From Diploptera punctata (lineage: Eukaryota; Arthropoda; Insecta; Blattodea; Blaberidae), in assembly GCA_030220185.1 (NCBI GenBank), contig JASPKZ010004204.1, positions 184,001-248,000 of the forward strand: DNA of 64,000 bases, given 5' to 3'. This document shows positions 55,775 to 64,000 of the stretch, one piece after another (within the stretch, counting starts at the first letter, position 1; each line of letters starts with the position of its first letter). Below the pieces are notes generated by a model. That model searched no databases, was not told the DNA's origin, and saw nothing but the letters and a program-made list of their open reading frames with translations. A program made the position numbers and the translations under genes.

Positions 55775-56182
55775 CCCTCCATAGTATCTTTACCTTGTCG
55801 TGGTGGAGTGGCTTGCGTGTTTAAATGCCGGCGGTAGCATATCTGCCGATAGGGTTATCCATGCCGGACTGGTCGAAGATGATAAGCCAGACGAAAAAAG
55901 TACCTTGGTCGAAAGGAGTGACGGTCTTTCAACGTAAAAATACAACCGTCAAGAAATGCGGACATGGGTTCAACTGGGGTAAAATTTTCCGGAGGTCCAG
56001 TTGGTAGACCAAGAATGAGGTGGGTGAACAACATTAACTGTGATTTGAGGGAAGTAGATTATACAGGGAATGATTGGAAAGCATTATCTCAGGATAGGGA
56101 TGTATGGAGAGCTTATGTCCGCGCGGCCATGAATCTACGGGTTCGATAGTGCCAATGAGTAAGTAAGTAACTAAGTAAATAA
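55775..56182 (+). mobile_element. LINE-A deletion derivative with 5' UTR start and 3' tail
   Basis: The 5' UTR (55781-55997) reads gtatctttaccttgtcgtgg, tggagtggcttgcgtg, gatagggttatccatgccgg and ttcaactggggtaaaatttt. At 55998 it joins gttggtagaccaagaatgag and runs open to MNLRVR. Tail GTAA-type. TSD gtccgtctc at 55766-55774 and 56183-56191. All RT and endonuclease coding is deleted. Confidence 0.95.
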
Positions 56183-56372
56183 GTCCGTCTCTTCAACATT
56201 GAAAACTATTGATTCTCTGTAGGCCTTTTGGGACTGGCCCCATCATCAGCAGGAGATAGACCTTTATCTGCTGATGATGGTACTAGTCCCAAAACACTGA
56301 GAATTAATAGTTTTCAAATTTAAGGAGACGGACCTATTAGCTAACGATTTTATAATTTTATATTATAATTTT

Positions 56373-56715
56373 GTCCCGCGCTGTAGCTGAGTGGTTATGG
56401 CCTGAAGCCTTGGTGCAGATCTACCGGACTTGCTCTGGTTAGAGTCCCCATGGTGGAAGAATTTTTCTAATGTAATTTCGACCAGTATGGGACCGGCGTT
56501 CACCCTGCATCGCGAGGCATTTGGGTAGCTACAATAAATAGCGACTCCAGGTTGAGAAGAACCGGCTATAACGGCTGGAGACCCAACCTGCTGACCACAT
56601 GTCACCCCTACACTGGCTAGATGATCGTCTACATCTGTGATTAACACATGTGGATGTGAGGCCAGCAGCCAGCTTGTAGGCCAAGGGCCTTCTAGGCCTG
56701 TCGCACTTGGAGTTT
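56373..56715 (+). mobile_element. SINE-3 with 17-bp TSD
   Basis: Head gtcccgcgctgtagctgagt; A box tgtagctgagtgg; B box ggttagagtcc (one change from the usual ggttcgagtcc). Body gaccggcgttcaccctgcat, ccaggttgagaagaaccgg and cacatgtggatgtgaggcc. Perfect TSD ttttatattataatttt at 56356-56372 and 56716-56732. Confidence 0.95.
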
Positions 56716-56749
56716 TTTTATATTATAATTTTAATTTTTCTAGCAATGC

Positions 56750-57455
56750 TTGCTGGTATCAAATGATGCAAGAAATCCATTAAAATGGTTATTTTCTGAA
56801 GAAACGCCTTCTACATAGCGCACCAACAAATGCCTTAAACTGATGCATTTGCTATATATGTGCTTTAATCTTGAGTGAGCATGCATTTCGGAGGAGGTGC
56901 AGTGAAATTTGATGGCACAGCTGATTATTATGTAGTCATAAACAAACCACACACATTTGAGTGTCACTAACATCTGTCATTGCTCAAAGCTCTCTGGCTT
57001 GAAGGGGGAGGTGGCCCACCTAAAAGGGGCGGTGCATGGAGGGGGGTTCCTAATCAATATCAGACACATGTAATAAACATAGTAGGGTTAATGAGTAAGA
57101 CATTGCTATGCAGACCACGTTTGCGCTAATAAGCGCCCCCACTCGCTCGTACGGAATGGAAAATAGTGGCATGCCCATTCCACAGCTGCAATTACTGCAT
57201 GACGTCTCTCTCTCTAACAATGCATTTTTATTCGACTCAGATTTAGTGCTACTTTGTTATAATCGAAAACATAAATTGCGTAATTCTCGAATTAGTTAAC
57301 AAACTTTATTGCGCTTTTATTACTTTTTTTTTAGCGAATACTGAAGGAATAGAGCTAGGTATTCATGTTGTACCCATTAAAAGATGTTTGATAACTTTTA
57401 CAAACCACCATTTTATTTCTACTCACAAGACACCACAGTAATAAACATGACGATG
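56750..57455. other. No gene recognised
   Basis: Spacer of moderate GC (57000-57060 G-rich). The short frames at 56740-56973 (-) and 57108-57299 (+) have no motif. Confidence 0.5.
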
Positions 57456-57458
57456 TAT

Positions 57459-57577
57459 ATACATACATACATACATACATACATACATACATACATACAT
57501 ACATACATACATACATACATACATACATACATACATACATACATACATACATACATACATACATACATACATACGTA
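57459..57577. repeat. (CATA)n microsatellite
   Basis: Perfect tetranucleotide run of about 29 units, grading into (CGTA) variants to 57610. Frames encoding HTYI/MYVC repeats are artefacts. Confidence 0.97.
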
Positions 57578-57619
57578 CAAACGTACGTACATACATACAT
57601 ACGTACATACTCGAGTTCA

Positions 57620-57910
57620 TATCTCGGGTCAGGCGTTTATTTTTATACGCTTCATACGCTTTATCCGTATTAGCTTGACCTGTATCTGTCTATCTATGTA
57701 ACGGAATCTTTCAACACGATTTTCGCCCACTTAAAAACCTTGGATCGACTTGAAATTTGTATACTTGTAAAGGACCCATCACAATACACTAATTTCATAA
57801 ATGTTTTCTAAGATCCTGTCCAGGATCATCAGGACATAAAAAAAATAAAGACCGGTATAATATGTTGCGGACGTATCGAGTTTTTAGTCCATCTTTGTAA
57901 GAAATTAACA
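57620..57910. other. Possible dispersed repeat, unassigned
   Basis: Text such as acgattttcgcccacttaaa and gacttgaaatttgtatactt feels like a common insect repeat next to CATA arrays. No second copy in the window, so I leave it unnamed. Confidence 0.25.
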
Positions 57911-57916
57911 TTATAT

Positions 57917-58007
57917 TCTCTAGTAGCTCAGTTGGTAGAGCGGTGGACTGTAGTGGTATATAATTTCAGTAATCCATAGGTCACTGGTTCAAATCCGGCC
58001 CGGAGGA
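57917..58007 (+). tRNA. tRNA-Tyr (GUA) with 18-nt intron
   Basis: Cloverleaf read by eye. Acceptor 5' strand tctctag (57917-57923), U8-A9, D arm with A box tagctcagttgg. Anticodon stem gtgga, loop ct-GTA-g with anticodon at 57950-57952, an 18-nt intron at 57954-57971 (between positions 37 and 38, the usual place for Tyr introns), then atccat. T arm with perfect B box ggttcaaatcc, 3' acceptor ccggagg and discriminator A. Eight Ts at 58008-58015 act as the RNA polymerase III terminator. The acceptor stem has one A-C mismatch (6-67) and G-T pairs, and the T stem one A-C at 49-65, so it may be a weakened gene or a pseudogene. Confidence 0.85.
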
Positions 58008-58015
58008 TTTTTTTT
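58008..58015 (+). terminator. RNA polymerase III T-run after tRNA-Tyr
   Basis: Eight consecutive T residues directly after the discriminator base. Confidence 0.85.
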
Positions 58016-58017
58016 AG

Positions 58018-58328
58018 AAGAGCTTTCATTACTTTAGCTCATGCTACAATAATATCTAATTTAAAAGATATTTACTTTTCTATCTTATTCTGTAAAATAT
58101 TAATGACAATTTTGCAAACTTACTACATTGTAATTTATCCAAAAATATGAGACGGATACGATTAATTGTAACTATTTATCACCATTAAAATATTCAAAAA
58201 TTTTATAATAATATTGGATAATAATTAAAAAAATAATAATATTCGCGCTTAGACACTAAAAATATCGTAAACAATTCAATTTTCATGGGATTCCGGTTTA
58301 TGACAATCAATTAAACTAAAAAATAAAA
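58018..58328. other. No gene recognised
   Basis: A+T-rich spacer between the tRNA gene and the large inverted repeat. Confidence 0.5.
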
Positions 58329-58330
58329 AA

Positions 58331-58793
58331 AAATAGTTTAAAAAGCTAAAGCAACACGCTTTATTAGAAAACCGAATTAAAAAATGAAAAATAATTTTAA
58401 TTTCCAACGCGCTTGGGATAAAATTAAAGTGGTCAACAAAACAATCATCTCCAACACATATAGAATAAAACTAGAGTTATCCACAAAAAAAAAAAAATTA
58501 CCATCAAAAGCGTGGATGCTTTTTATGGTTTTTACGTTTTCTTCTTAGAGACTTTACTTTTACCAATATCTATTTATTATCAAATGTATTAATTGATATA
58601 GAGCACCCCATGCTTTTGATGGTAAAATTATTTTTTTGTACATAACTCTAATTTTATTCTAGATGTGTTGGAGATGATTTTTTTGTTGACCACTTTACTT
58701 TTATCCCAAGCGCGTAGGAAATTAAAAATATTTTTCATTTTTTAGTTCGGGTTTCTAATAAAGCGTGTTGTTTTAGATTTTTTAAACCATTAT
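58331..58793. mobile_element. Large foldback element FB-4, ~190-bp arms
   Basis: Arms 58331-58520 and 58602-58793 are reverse complements with roughly 85-90% matching by eye. Landmarks: gcaacacgctttattagaaa, cgcgcttgggataaaa, gtggtcaacaaaa, tcatctccaacacat and ttaccatcaaaagc. The loop is about 80 bp. No open frame. A terminal-inverted-repeat element or an inverted dimer of a shorter repeat would both fit. Confidence 0.9.
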
Positions 58794-58861
58794 TTATTAT
58801 TTTCATATCGTACTAGCTTCATTGTTGAATGTCAAAAATTGATTATAACTTCGAATAGGAA

Positions 58862-58985
58862 AGGAAAATGAGTGTTTGCACGGGGAGCCTGAAATGCCTC
58901 AATTAGCAAACCTGCCCCCGACCGAGAATCGAATCTCGATCGCTGCGATCGGATAACGACATTTCTCCTAAACCATAAATTTGGA
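58862..58985 (-). mobile_element. tRNA-like SINE remnant
   Basis: On the minus strand gatcgagattcgattctcgg carries a B-box-like core, followed by tcgggggcaggtttgc. The A box is unclear. Confidence 0.4.
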
Positions 58986-59184
58986 TAGCAACAATATTTT
59001 TTATAAACTAGGAGTTTATGAAAATATTTAAATTAGCGTATTTGTTCTTTATACACCCTATAATGTTGTTGAAGTTAAAATAATAAAACTTAACCCGAGA
59101 AAACACAGGTCGTCCTCAACTAAAATGTTATGTGTTTTGTAAATTTGATGTTTTACTTTGATTTAATATTCTACTTTTCAGAAC

Positions 59185-59450
59185 TTCTAATTTCAGTTTA
59201 TGAGGTCTCGGGTTCGAACCCCGGTTTGATTATAGAAATTCTCCTTAAAGGAATTATTCATATGATTCCCCTTGGTTTGGAATTCAGGTTACGTTTAGGC
59301 TTAAGGGCTCTTCTGGTGCTTCGTTATCATTTATCACCCATCATGTGATCGGGGTAACCAAAGTCCGCCATCCAGAAGCCCAAAAATTACTTTGCCAATG
59401 CTGGCAGAGAATGTCAAAAATATCGTAAGACAACCTTATGACACGAGGGA
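59185..59450 (+). mobile_element. SINE-6, sharing its 3' module with the 7228 SINE-1
   Basis: B box gggttcgaacccc at 59210-59222 in ggtctcgggttcgaaccccg. The 3' part (acgtttaggcttaagggctc, tcacccatcatgtgatcggg, ccaatgctggcagagaatgt) parallels 7430-7600. The A box region is degraded. Confidence 0.65.
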
Positions 59451-59459
59451 AAAAGAAAA

Positions 59460-61115
59460 AGAGATAGGAGAGAGAAAGATACTTTGTATCATTTTAACTT
59501 TTATACAGGACAATAAGGATAGTACAAAATATTTTAAAAAATAGTAATATTGTTAACTTTTATGTTCATCTTTTACTGATCAGTGAGCTATGTAACTTTT
59601 ATATTTCTAAATGAAACAGTTGAGTTTAATTACACTGAGCAACAAAAAATAAACTTTTTTTTTTGTCTCAGAAAGAAAAATATGTGATTCTGATAGAATT
59701 TTTTTTCTGAATTCAAATATGATATCGGTTTTTCTCCACCACGCAAGGTTTCCGAGAGACAGGAATTTTTAATTTCAAACACTGTAACCTTTTCTATATT
59801 CGTAACTACACAACATTCGAACATTCGGACTCCCCTAGAAAAGAAGAAATAACTGTTTCCTGCTATATTTCGCCTGTGGAGCATCCCTCTTGATGGTCCG
59901 ACAATAATCGACTAGCATATTAGGAATCCATTTGCCTTGATATCTCTTTTCCATAGCTGAAACCATTTGAGTTAGCTCATTTGGTTTTATTTTACAATGG
60001 ACAAATGGACGATAAAACGCTTATTAAAAAATAATGATTTAAATCCATTAATTGAAAATGAAATAAAAAACTGTGGGTGATGGAGAAATTCCGAATACAT
60101 ATTTGAAAACACGATAAAAACTGCATTAAGTACAACTATTGGTACTCATGAGACAAAAATCATGTTGACCAGTGTTATTAAAGTTTATTCTTGTATTGCA
60201 TAAATGTTTTCCTCGTTTCGTTTTTTTCACTCATTTTTTTTAAATTTCAACTCTACACGAATTATTTGTTTAATGTTATGTTTATCAAATGAAAAAGGGG
60301 ATTCAAATTGTCTCATTCCACAACTAAGAGTAACACCCAAACACTATTTTTGTTTTCCCACAAAGTGAGTATATCAAATAGTTAATATATTGTAGTTTGC
60401 AACACATCTGTCAGAAAACCTTTAATATTCTTTGATAAAAGATATATGGTTTTTAACTACTGTGTTAGCTATATTCTATTTTTCTATACTTTTAATCGTG
60501 AAATTGACAATGTATCCTAAAAGATAAACAGGTTTGATATAAAGGCCAAATGTTTTAGTAAACAGATGAAAAAATAAATCACAAGACATTATTTAAGTAT
60601 TGTCAAATTTTATAATATGCAAAAATAACTTAAGGTTATGCATGAATTGTTTTCGCTGCAGGCCGACACATTTAAATAAGTTGGAATAAAAAATTGAGCT
60701 TCGCTACTGCTCTCGGCTTGTCGATTTACTCTTGGGCAGAGCAGTTTATGACGCCTTGCTCTAGGGTTAAATCGTCCTCATTTCTCTAAATTCTTCATCT
60801 ACACTGGGCAAATAAAACTCCGCCAAAGAGAATTGGATAGGTGACTATACTTGTAACGATATTCATAAAGTTTACTGCCAAGGAACCATACCTGGTTCCA
60901 GAGTACAGCGCGCTGGACAATCCTAAGTCATTGTCACAAACCAGCAACATCCAGCAGAGTTTCTCCAATGTAAGGGTAAAATTGTTAAAGTATTGATTTG
61001 GATTATTACACATAATTTATTTTTCAAGTTTTAGAGGAAACAGTAAACGGAAAATATCGTAAATTGCTTAACTTAGTTTTTTATTGCAAATTGTATAACA
61101 TTTTAATCGAAAAAA
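59460..61115. other. No gene recognised over ~1.6 kb
   Basis: A+T-rich. A frame beginning at 59999 (MDKWTIKRLLKNNDLNPLIE) reaches a stop at about 60077 and reads on; I do not recognise it. The minus-strand frame 60795-61013 also has no motif. Confidence 0.5.
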
Positions 61116-61119
61116 AGGA

Positions 61120-63775
61120 CTACGGATATGGGTTGAAAAATCAAAAAAGTAATTGATGATAAACGCGAAGCATACAAAAAATTCTTGTCTACAAAAAAAT
61201 ATGAAGATAAAGTAGAGTATCATAGGAAGAGAGCCGTACCAAAAATGAAGGTTCCAAGCAGGCCGTCGAGAAGAGCGGACGTGTTTTTGTTAGAGTGGTT
61301 GAAGTGTGCAGGGGACAAAGCATTATGGAAGAAGTTAGAAAGCTGATTGAAACATTGACAACTGAAGTGAAAGAGGGGTTTGAAAAGTGCAACGTGGGTG
61401 AAAAAATTCGTGATATTGAGACGAACATGCATCGGATGGAGGACAGATTGAAATGGCTGGAATCTAAATTAGACTATCTCGAAAACCAGAGTCGCCGTAA
61501 TAATATTGTGATATATGGAGTGCATGAAGAAGACAGGGAGAGCTGGGAGGAAACTGAACATATAGTTAAAAGAGTAGTGGCGCAAATCGGGATTGATTTG
61601 GTGGACAGTGATATTGAAAGAGCGCACAGAGTAGGTCGTTGGAATAGTGGAAAGAGACCGATTGTATGCAAATTATCACACTACAAAATAAAATGTTGGA
61701 TCCTTAGAGACAGTAAATATCTTAAAGGGACCGGTATCAATATTGCCGAAGACTTTAGTGAGAAGGTGCGCCGCGAAAGGGACTTTCTTAAGCGACACAT
61801 GCTCGAGGCGAGGAGGCAGGGCCGCCATGCAATCATGCAATTTAATAAATTGATTATAAATGGACGAATCTGGAGCAGGGAACAACTACAAAGTATGAAC
61901 AACTCTGAAAATGAATTTGAAGAGGTCATTGACAGCGAGTCCCCAAAACCTACAGGGGACGCTTCAACAGCAGGTGGTCTCCTTACAGCAGAGGAGGGAG
62001 AAAATTCTACACGAGAGAAAGAGAGAGGGGTCACTACGATACTAACTCCGAGGAATCCAGTAAAACATACAACACAAAACGGCCCGAACGCAAAAAACAT
62101 AGACAAAGCTGGGAATAATTTGTATAATTTTTGGAAAATGATATCACTAGGCCTCAACCAAAAATATATAAAGCTTTATAAAATTCAAATAATGATTCAA
62201 ACGAAAATGCACATTTAAATTGTATATCTAAAGAATCTTGGCTTAACTACTTTCATCATTTATGGACACAAAAGGATGATTTATTACAAATACCAATCTC
62301 TAATAACACTGATTTGGAACAAATTTCTATAGATGAATTACCTGATGTTAAATCATTAAAAAGTAACAAAGCTCCCGGAGAAGACCCCATTAATCAAGAA
62401 TTATTTAAATTTTCAACTAAAAATTTTTTAGACAGATTTCTTATTCTCCTTAATGTGATATGGGAAGGACAAGAATCACCACAAAGCTGGAACAAATCCA
62501 TTGTAATACCAATCTTCAAAAAAGAAAGTCGCCAAATCAAAGATAACTATCGTGGAATTAGCTTGTTGAACTCAGGATATAAAATTTATGCTAATATAAT
62601 TAGGAAAAAATTGAAAAAAATATATATGAAAATATAATTGGAGAAGAGCAGAATGGATTCAGAAAGGGTAGATCTTGTACAGATGGGTTCTTCAATTTAA
62701 AACTACTATTAGAAAAGTATAAAGCATTCAATATAGAAACTCGTATCGCCTTCCTTGACTTCATAAAGGCTTTTGACAAAGTAGACAGAAATATATTACT
62801 ACAAATTTTAGCTGATGATAACGTACCACAACAATATATTACTAATATCTTCAACATGTATCAAAATAATGAAATCTCTGTTAAACAAGATGGCAAATTA
62901 TCTTCTTGGGAAAAGATCAACAATGGAGTAAGCCAGGGATGTGGACTTTCACCGGTGTTTTTTCATTATATACATGAATAAATTAAAAAACGAATGGAGG
63001 AAAAGACAACGAGTATTTGTACCCATCAATATGAACCTCAAACTCGATGCTATTCTTTTTGCAGACTATTTAGCTCTTCTGGCACATTCCGAAAATGATT
63101 TGCAACGATCAATTTATAATTTACAAAAAATAGCTGCCAAATTTAATATGGAAATATCAATTAACAAAACTAAAATTATGGCATTTCATGGGAAGGACCC
63201 CATACAAACTAAAATCTGTCTCCAGAATAAAATTTTAGAGAGATCTAATCAATTTAAAAATCTTGGATATTATCTCTCTATCCGGGATGAAAAGGATATC
63301 CCTGAAAAAAATTACTAGTTATAATAAAAGTTGGGAATTATTAATCAAGTTATGAAACCATCCCTTGTACAAAAAACACCAGATTACGTTTATATAACAC
63401 TTTGGCTAGACCAGTGTTGACCTATTGTAGTGAAGCATGGGCACTAAAAAGACAACATGAAAGCAGAATAACGGCTTGTAAAATGAGATTCATGCGCAGA
63501 ACAGCGGGTTACTCCAGATGGGATCGGAAAAGGAACACCGATATCTTAAAAGAATTGAAGACTGCGCCAATTTTGGAAAATATTAAACAGTACCAACTAA
63601 ATTGGAAACGCCATGTAGAAAGAATGAGTTCAAATCGGATCCCCAAAGCTGTTTATAATTATATACCAAGAGGACGCAGATCACTGGGCCGTCCTATGAA
63701 ACGCTGGAGGGAAAATTTTCTATAGGGTGGCAAAAGGCCTTGGCCTACTACTGGAAGGAAGAAGAAGAGAAGATA
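61120..63775 (+). mobile_element. LINE-H, ORF2 linker + embedded ORF1 block + RT to 3' end
   Basis: 61144-61244 encodes the ORF2 linker after the endonuclease (KKVIDDKREAYKKFLSTKKY, EDKVEYHRKRAV). A block of about 850 bp with an ORF1-type protein follows. From 62092 the linker resumes (HRQSWE, then two stops, LENDITRPQPKIYKAL, SKESWLNYFHHLW). Then RT: SLKSNKAPGEDPINQELFKF, NYRGISLLNSGYKIYANIIR, QNGFRKGRSCTDGFFNLK, IAFLDFIKAFDKVDRNILLQ, NGVSQGCGLSPV and FADY (63058-63069). The tail is TYCSEAWALKRQ, GRRSLGRPMKRWREN and a GAAGAAG tail. The endonuclease is absent (5' truncation). Frameshifts lie near 62615, 62960 and 63318. Confidence 0.87.
61295..62218 (+). CDS. LINE ORF1-type protein (coiled coil + RRM-like + CTD), open frame
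   Basis: Longest open frame in the window (307 codons; M11 at 61325 is an equally good start). Residues ~11-66 form a heptad-rich coiled coil (MHRMEDRLKWLESKLDYLEN). Residues ~68-128 look like the RNA-binding RRM of L1-type ORF1p (NNIVIYGVHEEDRESWEETE, IERAHRVGR...RPIVCKL). Residues ~129-195 fit the C-terminal domain (LKGTGINIAEDFSEKVRRER, FNKLIINGRIWS). Such proteins coat LINE RNA as trimers and act as chaperones; that role is inferred from the family. From about residue 267 the frame runs out of register through the ORF2 linker, so the natural C-terminus is missing or chimeric. There is no sign of its own promoter. Confidence 0.75.
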   Translation: MVEVCRGQSIMEEVRKLIETLTTEVKEGFEKCNVGEKIRDIETNMHRMEDRLKWLESKLDYLENQSRRNNIVIYGVHEEDRESWEETEHIVKRVVAQIGIDLVDSDIERAHRVGRWNSGKRPIVCKLSHYKIKCWILRDSKYLKGTGINIAEDFSEKVRRERDFLKRHMLEARRQGRHAIMQFNKLIINGRIWSREQLQSMNNSENEFEEVIDSESPKPTGDASTAGGLLTAEEGENSTREKERGVTTILTPRNPVKHTTQNGPNAKNIDKAGNNLYNFWKMISLGLNQKYIKLYKIQIMIQTKMHI

Positions 63776-63879
63776 AAATTATATTATCTTATATAATGAC
63801 TGATTTTTGTATTCTAATGCATTGTGTGTTTTAGCCGGTTAAGTAGATGAGAAGACCACATTACCAGAACTCTACCAGG

Positions 63880-64000
63880 CTACTCGGTCCCAGCAGACAA
63901 ACGGTTACATGCTCGCCTCTGATTCCAAAGTTCACAGGTTCAATCCTAGCAGGGGTAGATGGATTATTTAGAGCGTAAAATTCCTGCATATGGTATTATA
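63880..64000 (+). mobile_element. SINE-7 (tRNA-derived), cut by the window end
   Basis: Head ctcggtcccagcagacaaac, ggttacatgctcgcctctga (A-box region) and cacaggttcaatcctagc (B box), then gggtagatggattatttaga. This resembles SINE-2 in layout but differs in sequence. The 3' end lies outside the window. Confidence 0.65.

Larger units (their letters stand above)
55683..56745. mobile_element. Foldback element FB-1, copy 3, with insertions in both arms
   Basis: Outer segment 55683-55720 (attaataaaattcattataa, ttccgttgcggtatt). Left arm 55721-55774 continues at 56183-56255; right arm 56256-56372 continues to 56745. Arm landmarks are aaaatcgtta...gtccgtctc, aactattgattctc and ccatcatcagcag with inverted partners. 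The left arm holds a LINE-A derivative (55775-56182) and the right arm a SINE-3 (56373-56715). Confidence 0.88.

Noticed and set aside
57355..57701. Overlapping open frames with HTYI and MYVC repeats
   Set aside because: They are six-frame readings of a (CATA)n microsatellite, where no frame contains a stop.
61189..62157. Long minus-strand frames opposite the ORF1 block
   Set aside because: They mirror the codons of the plus-strand ORF1-type protein, which has coiled-coil and RRM-like motifs.
61238..62165. accaaaaat repeats as the TSD of the ORF1 block
   Set aside because: The linker codons already resume at about 62092, upstream of the second accaaaaat, so the match is probably chance; the A-runs at 61241 and 62092 fit better.

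Overview
This 64 kb window is a piece of an animal nuclear genome, almost certainly an insect with a large, repeat-rich genome. It is A+T-rich and has no operon structure. It is filled with decayed non-LTR retrotransposons (LINEs), tRNA-derived SINEs, foldback/MITE elements and microsatellites. The commonest repeat is an RTE-like LINE, called LINE-A here. Its C-terminal peptide (RWAGHVARMGNERRAWKLL, then GKPEGKRPVGRPRMRWENN) resembles conceptual proteins I remember from cockroach and termite assemblies, so a blattodean such as Periplaneta is my best guess. That guess rests on memory, not on a search.

I found no convincing host protein-coding gene. The only functional-looking host gene is a tRNA-Tyr(GUA) with an 18-nt intron at 57917-58007, and one acceptor-stem mismatch leaves its activity open. 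One unassigned reading frame (23276-23641) ends its GC-rich part at a consensus splice donor and could be an exon relic. The longest open frame (61295-62218) is a LINE ORF1-type protein.

Layout. 0-10.5 kb: a LINE-A relic, an eight-copy 32-bp minisatellite inside a dispersed repeat that also carries a composite SINE, a 98-nt palindrome built on a tRNA T-arm, a MITE split by a LINE 3' UTR, and a Jockey-type gag fragment split by a CR1/L2-like LINE end. 10.5-24 kb: Helitron-like repeats, one of them a tandem array split by the longest uninterrupted LINE-A copy, then further LINE-A, LINE-E, LINE-H and LINE-G pieces. 24-38 kb: LINE-A deletion derivatives, nested SINEs, a 5'-inverted (twin-primed) LINE-A, and a LINE-A with another LINE inserted in reverse. 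38-50 kb: LINE relics, a SINE-in-LINE-in-LINE nest, and the second copy of the minisatellite-bearing repeat without its SINE. 50-64 kb: a hAT-like MITE, a foldback element with insertions in both arms, the tRNA gene, a ~460-bp foldback with ~190-bp arms, and a LINE-H whose ORF2 linker is interrupted by an ORF1-type block.

These parts do not form a pathway. They are layers of insertion whose order can be read from target-site duplications (TSDs). At least twelve insertions have TSDs that I could read directly, several of 13-17 bp. LINE-A is present in about 21 pieces. Its 3' tail is a short tetranucleotide array (GTTA or GTAA), and four pieces keep parts of its 5' UTR. The most interesting items are the LINE-A derivatives that keep both ends but lose the middle, the in-frame-bounded ORF1 block in LINE-H, the three-member foldback family, the SINE heads that share or swap 3' modules, and the intron-bearing tRNA gene.
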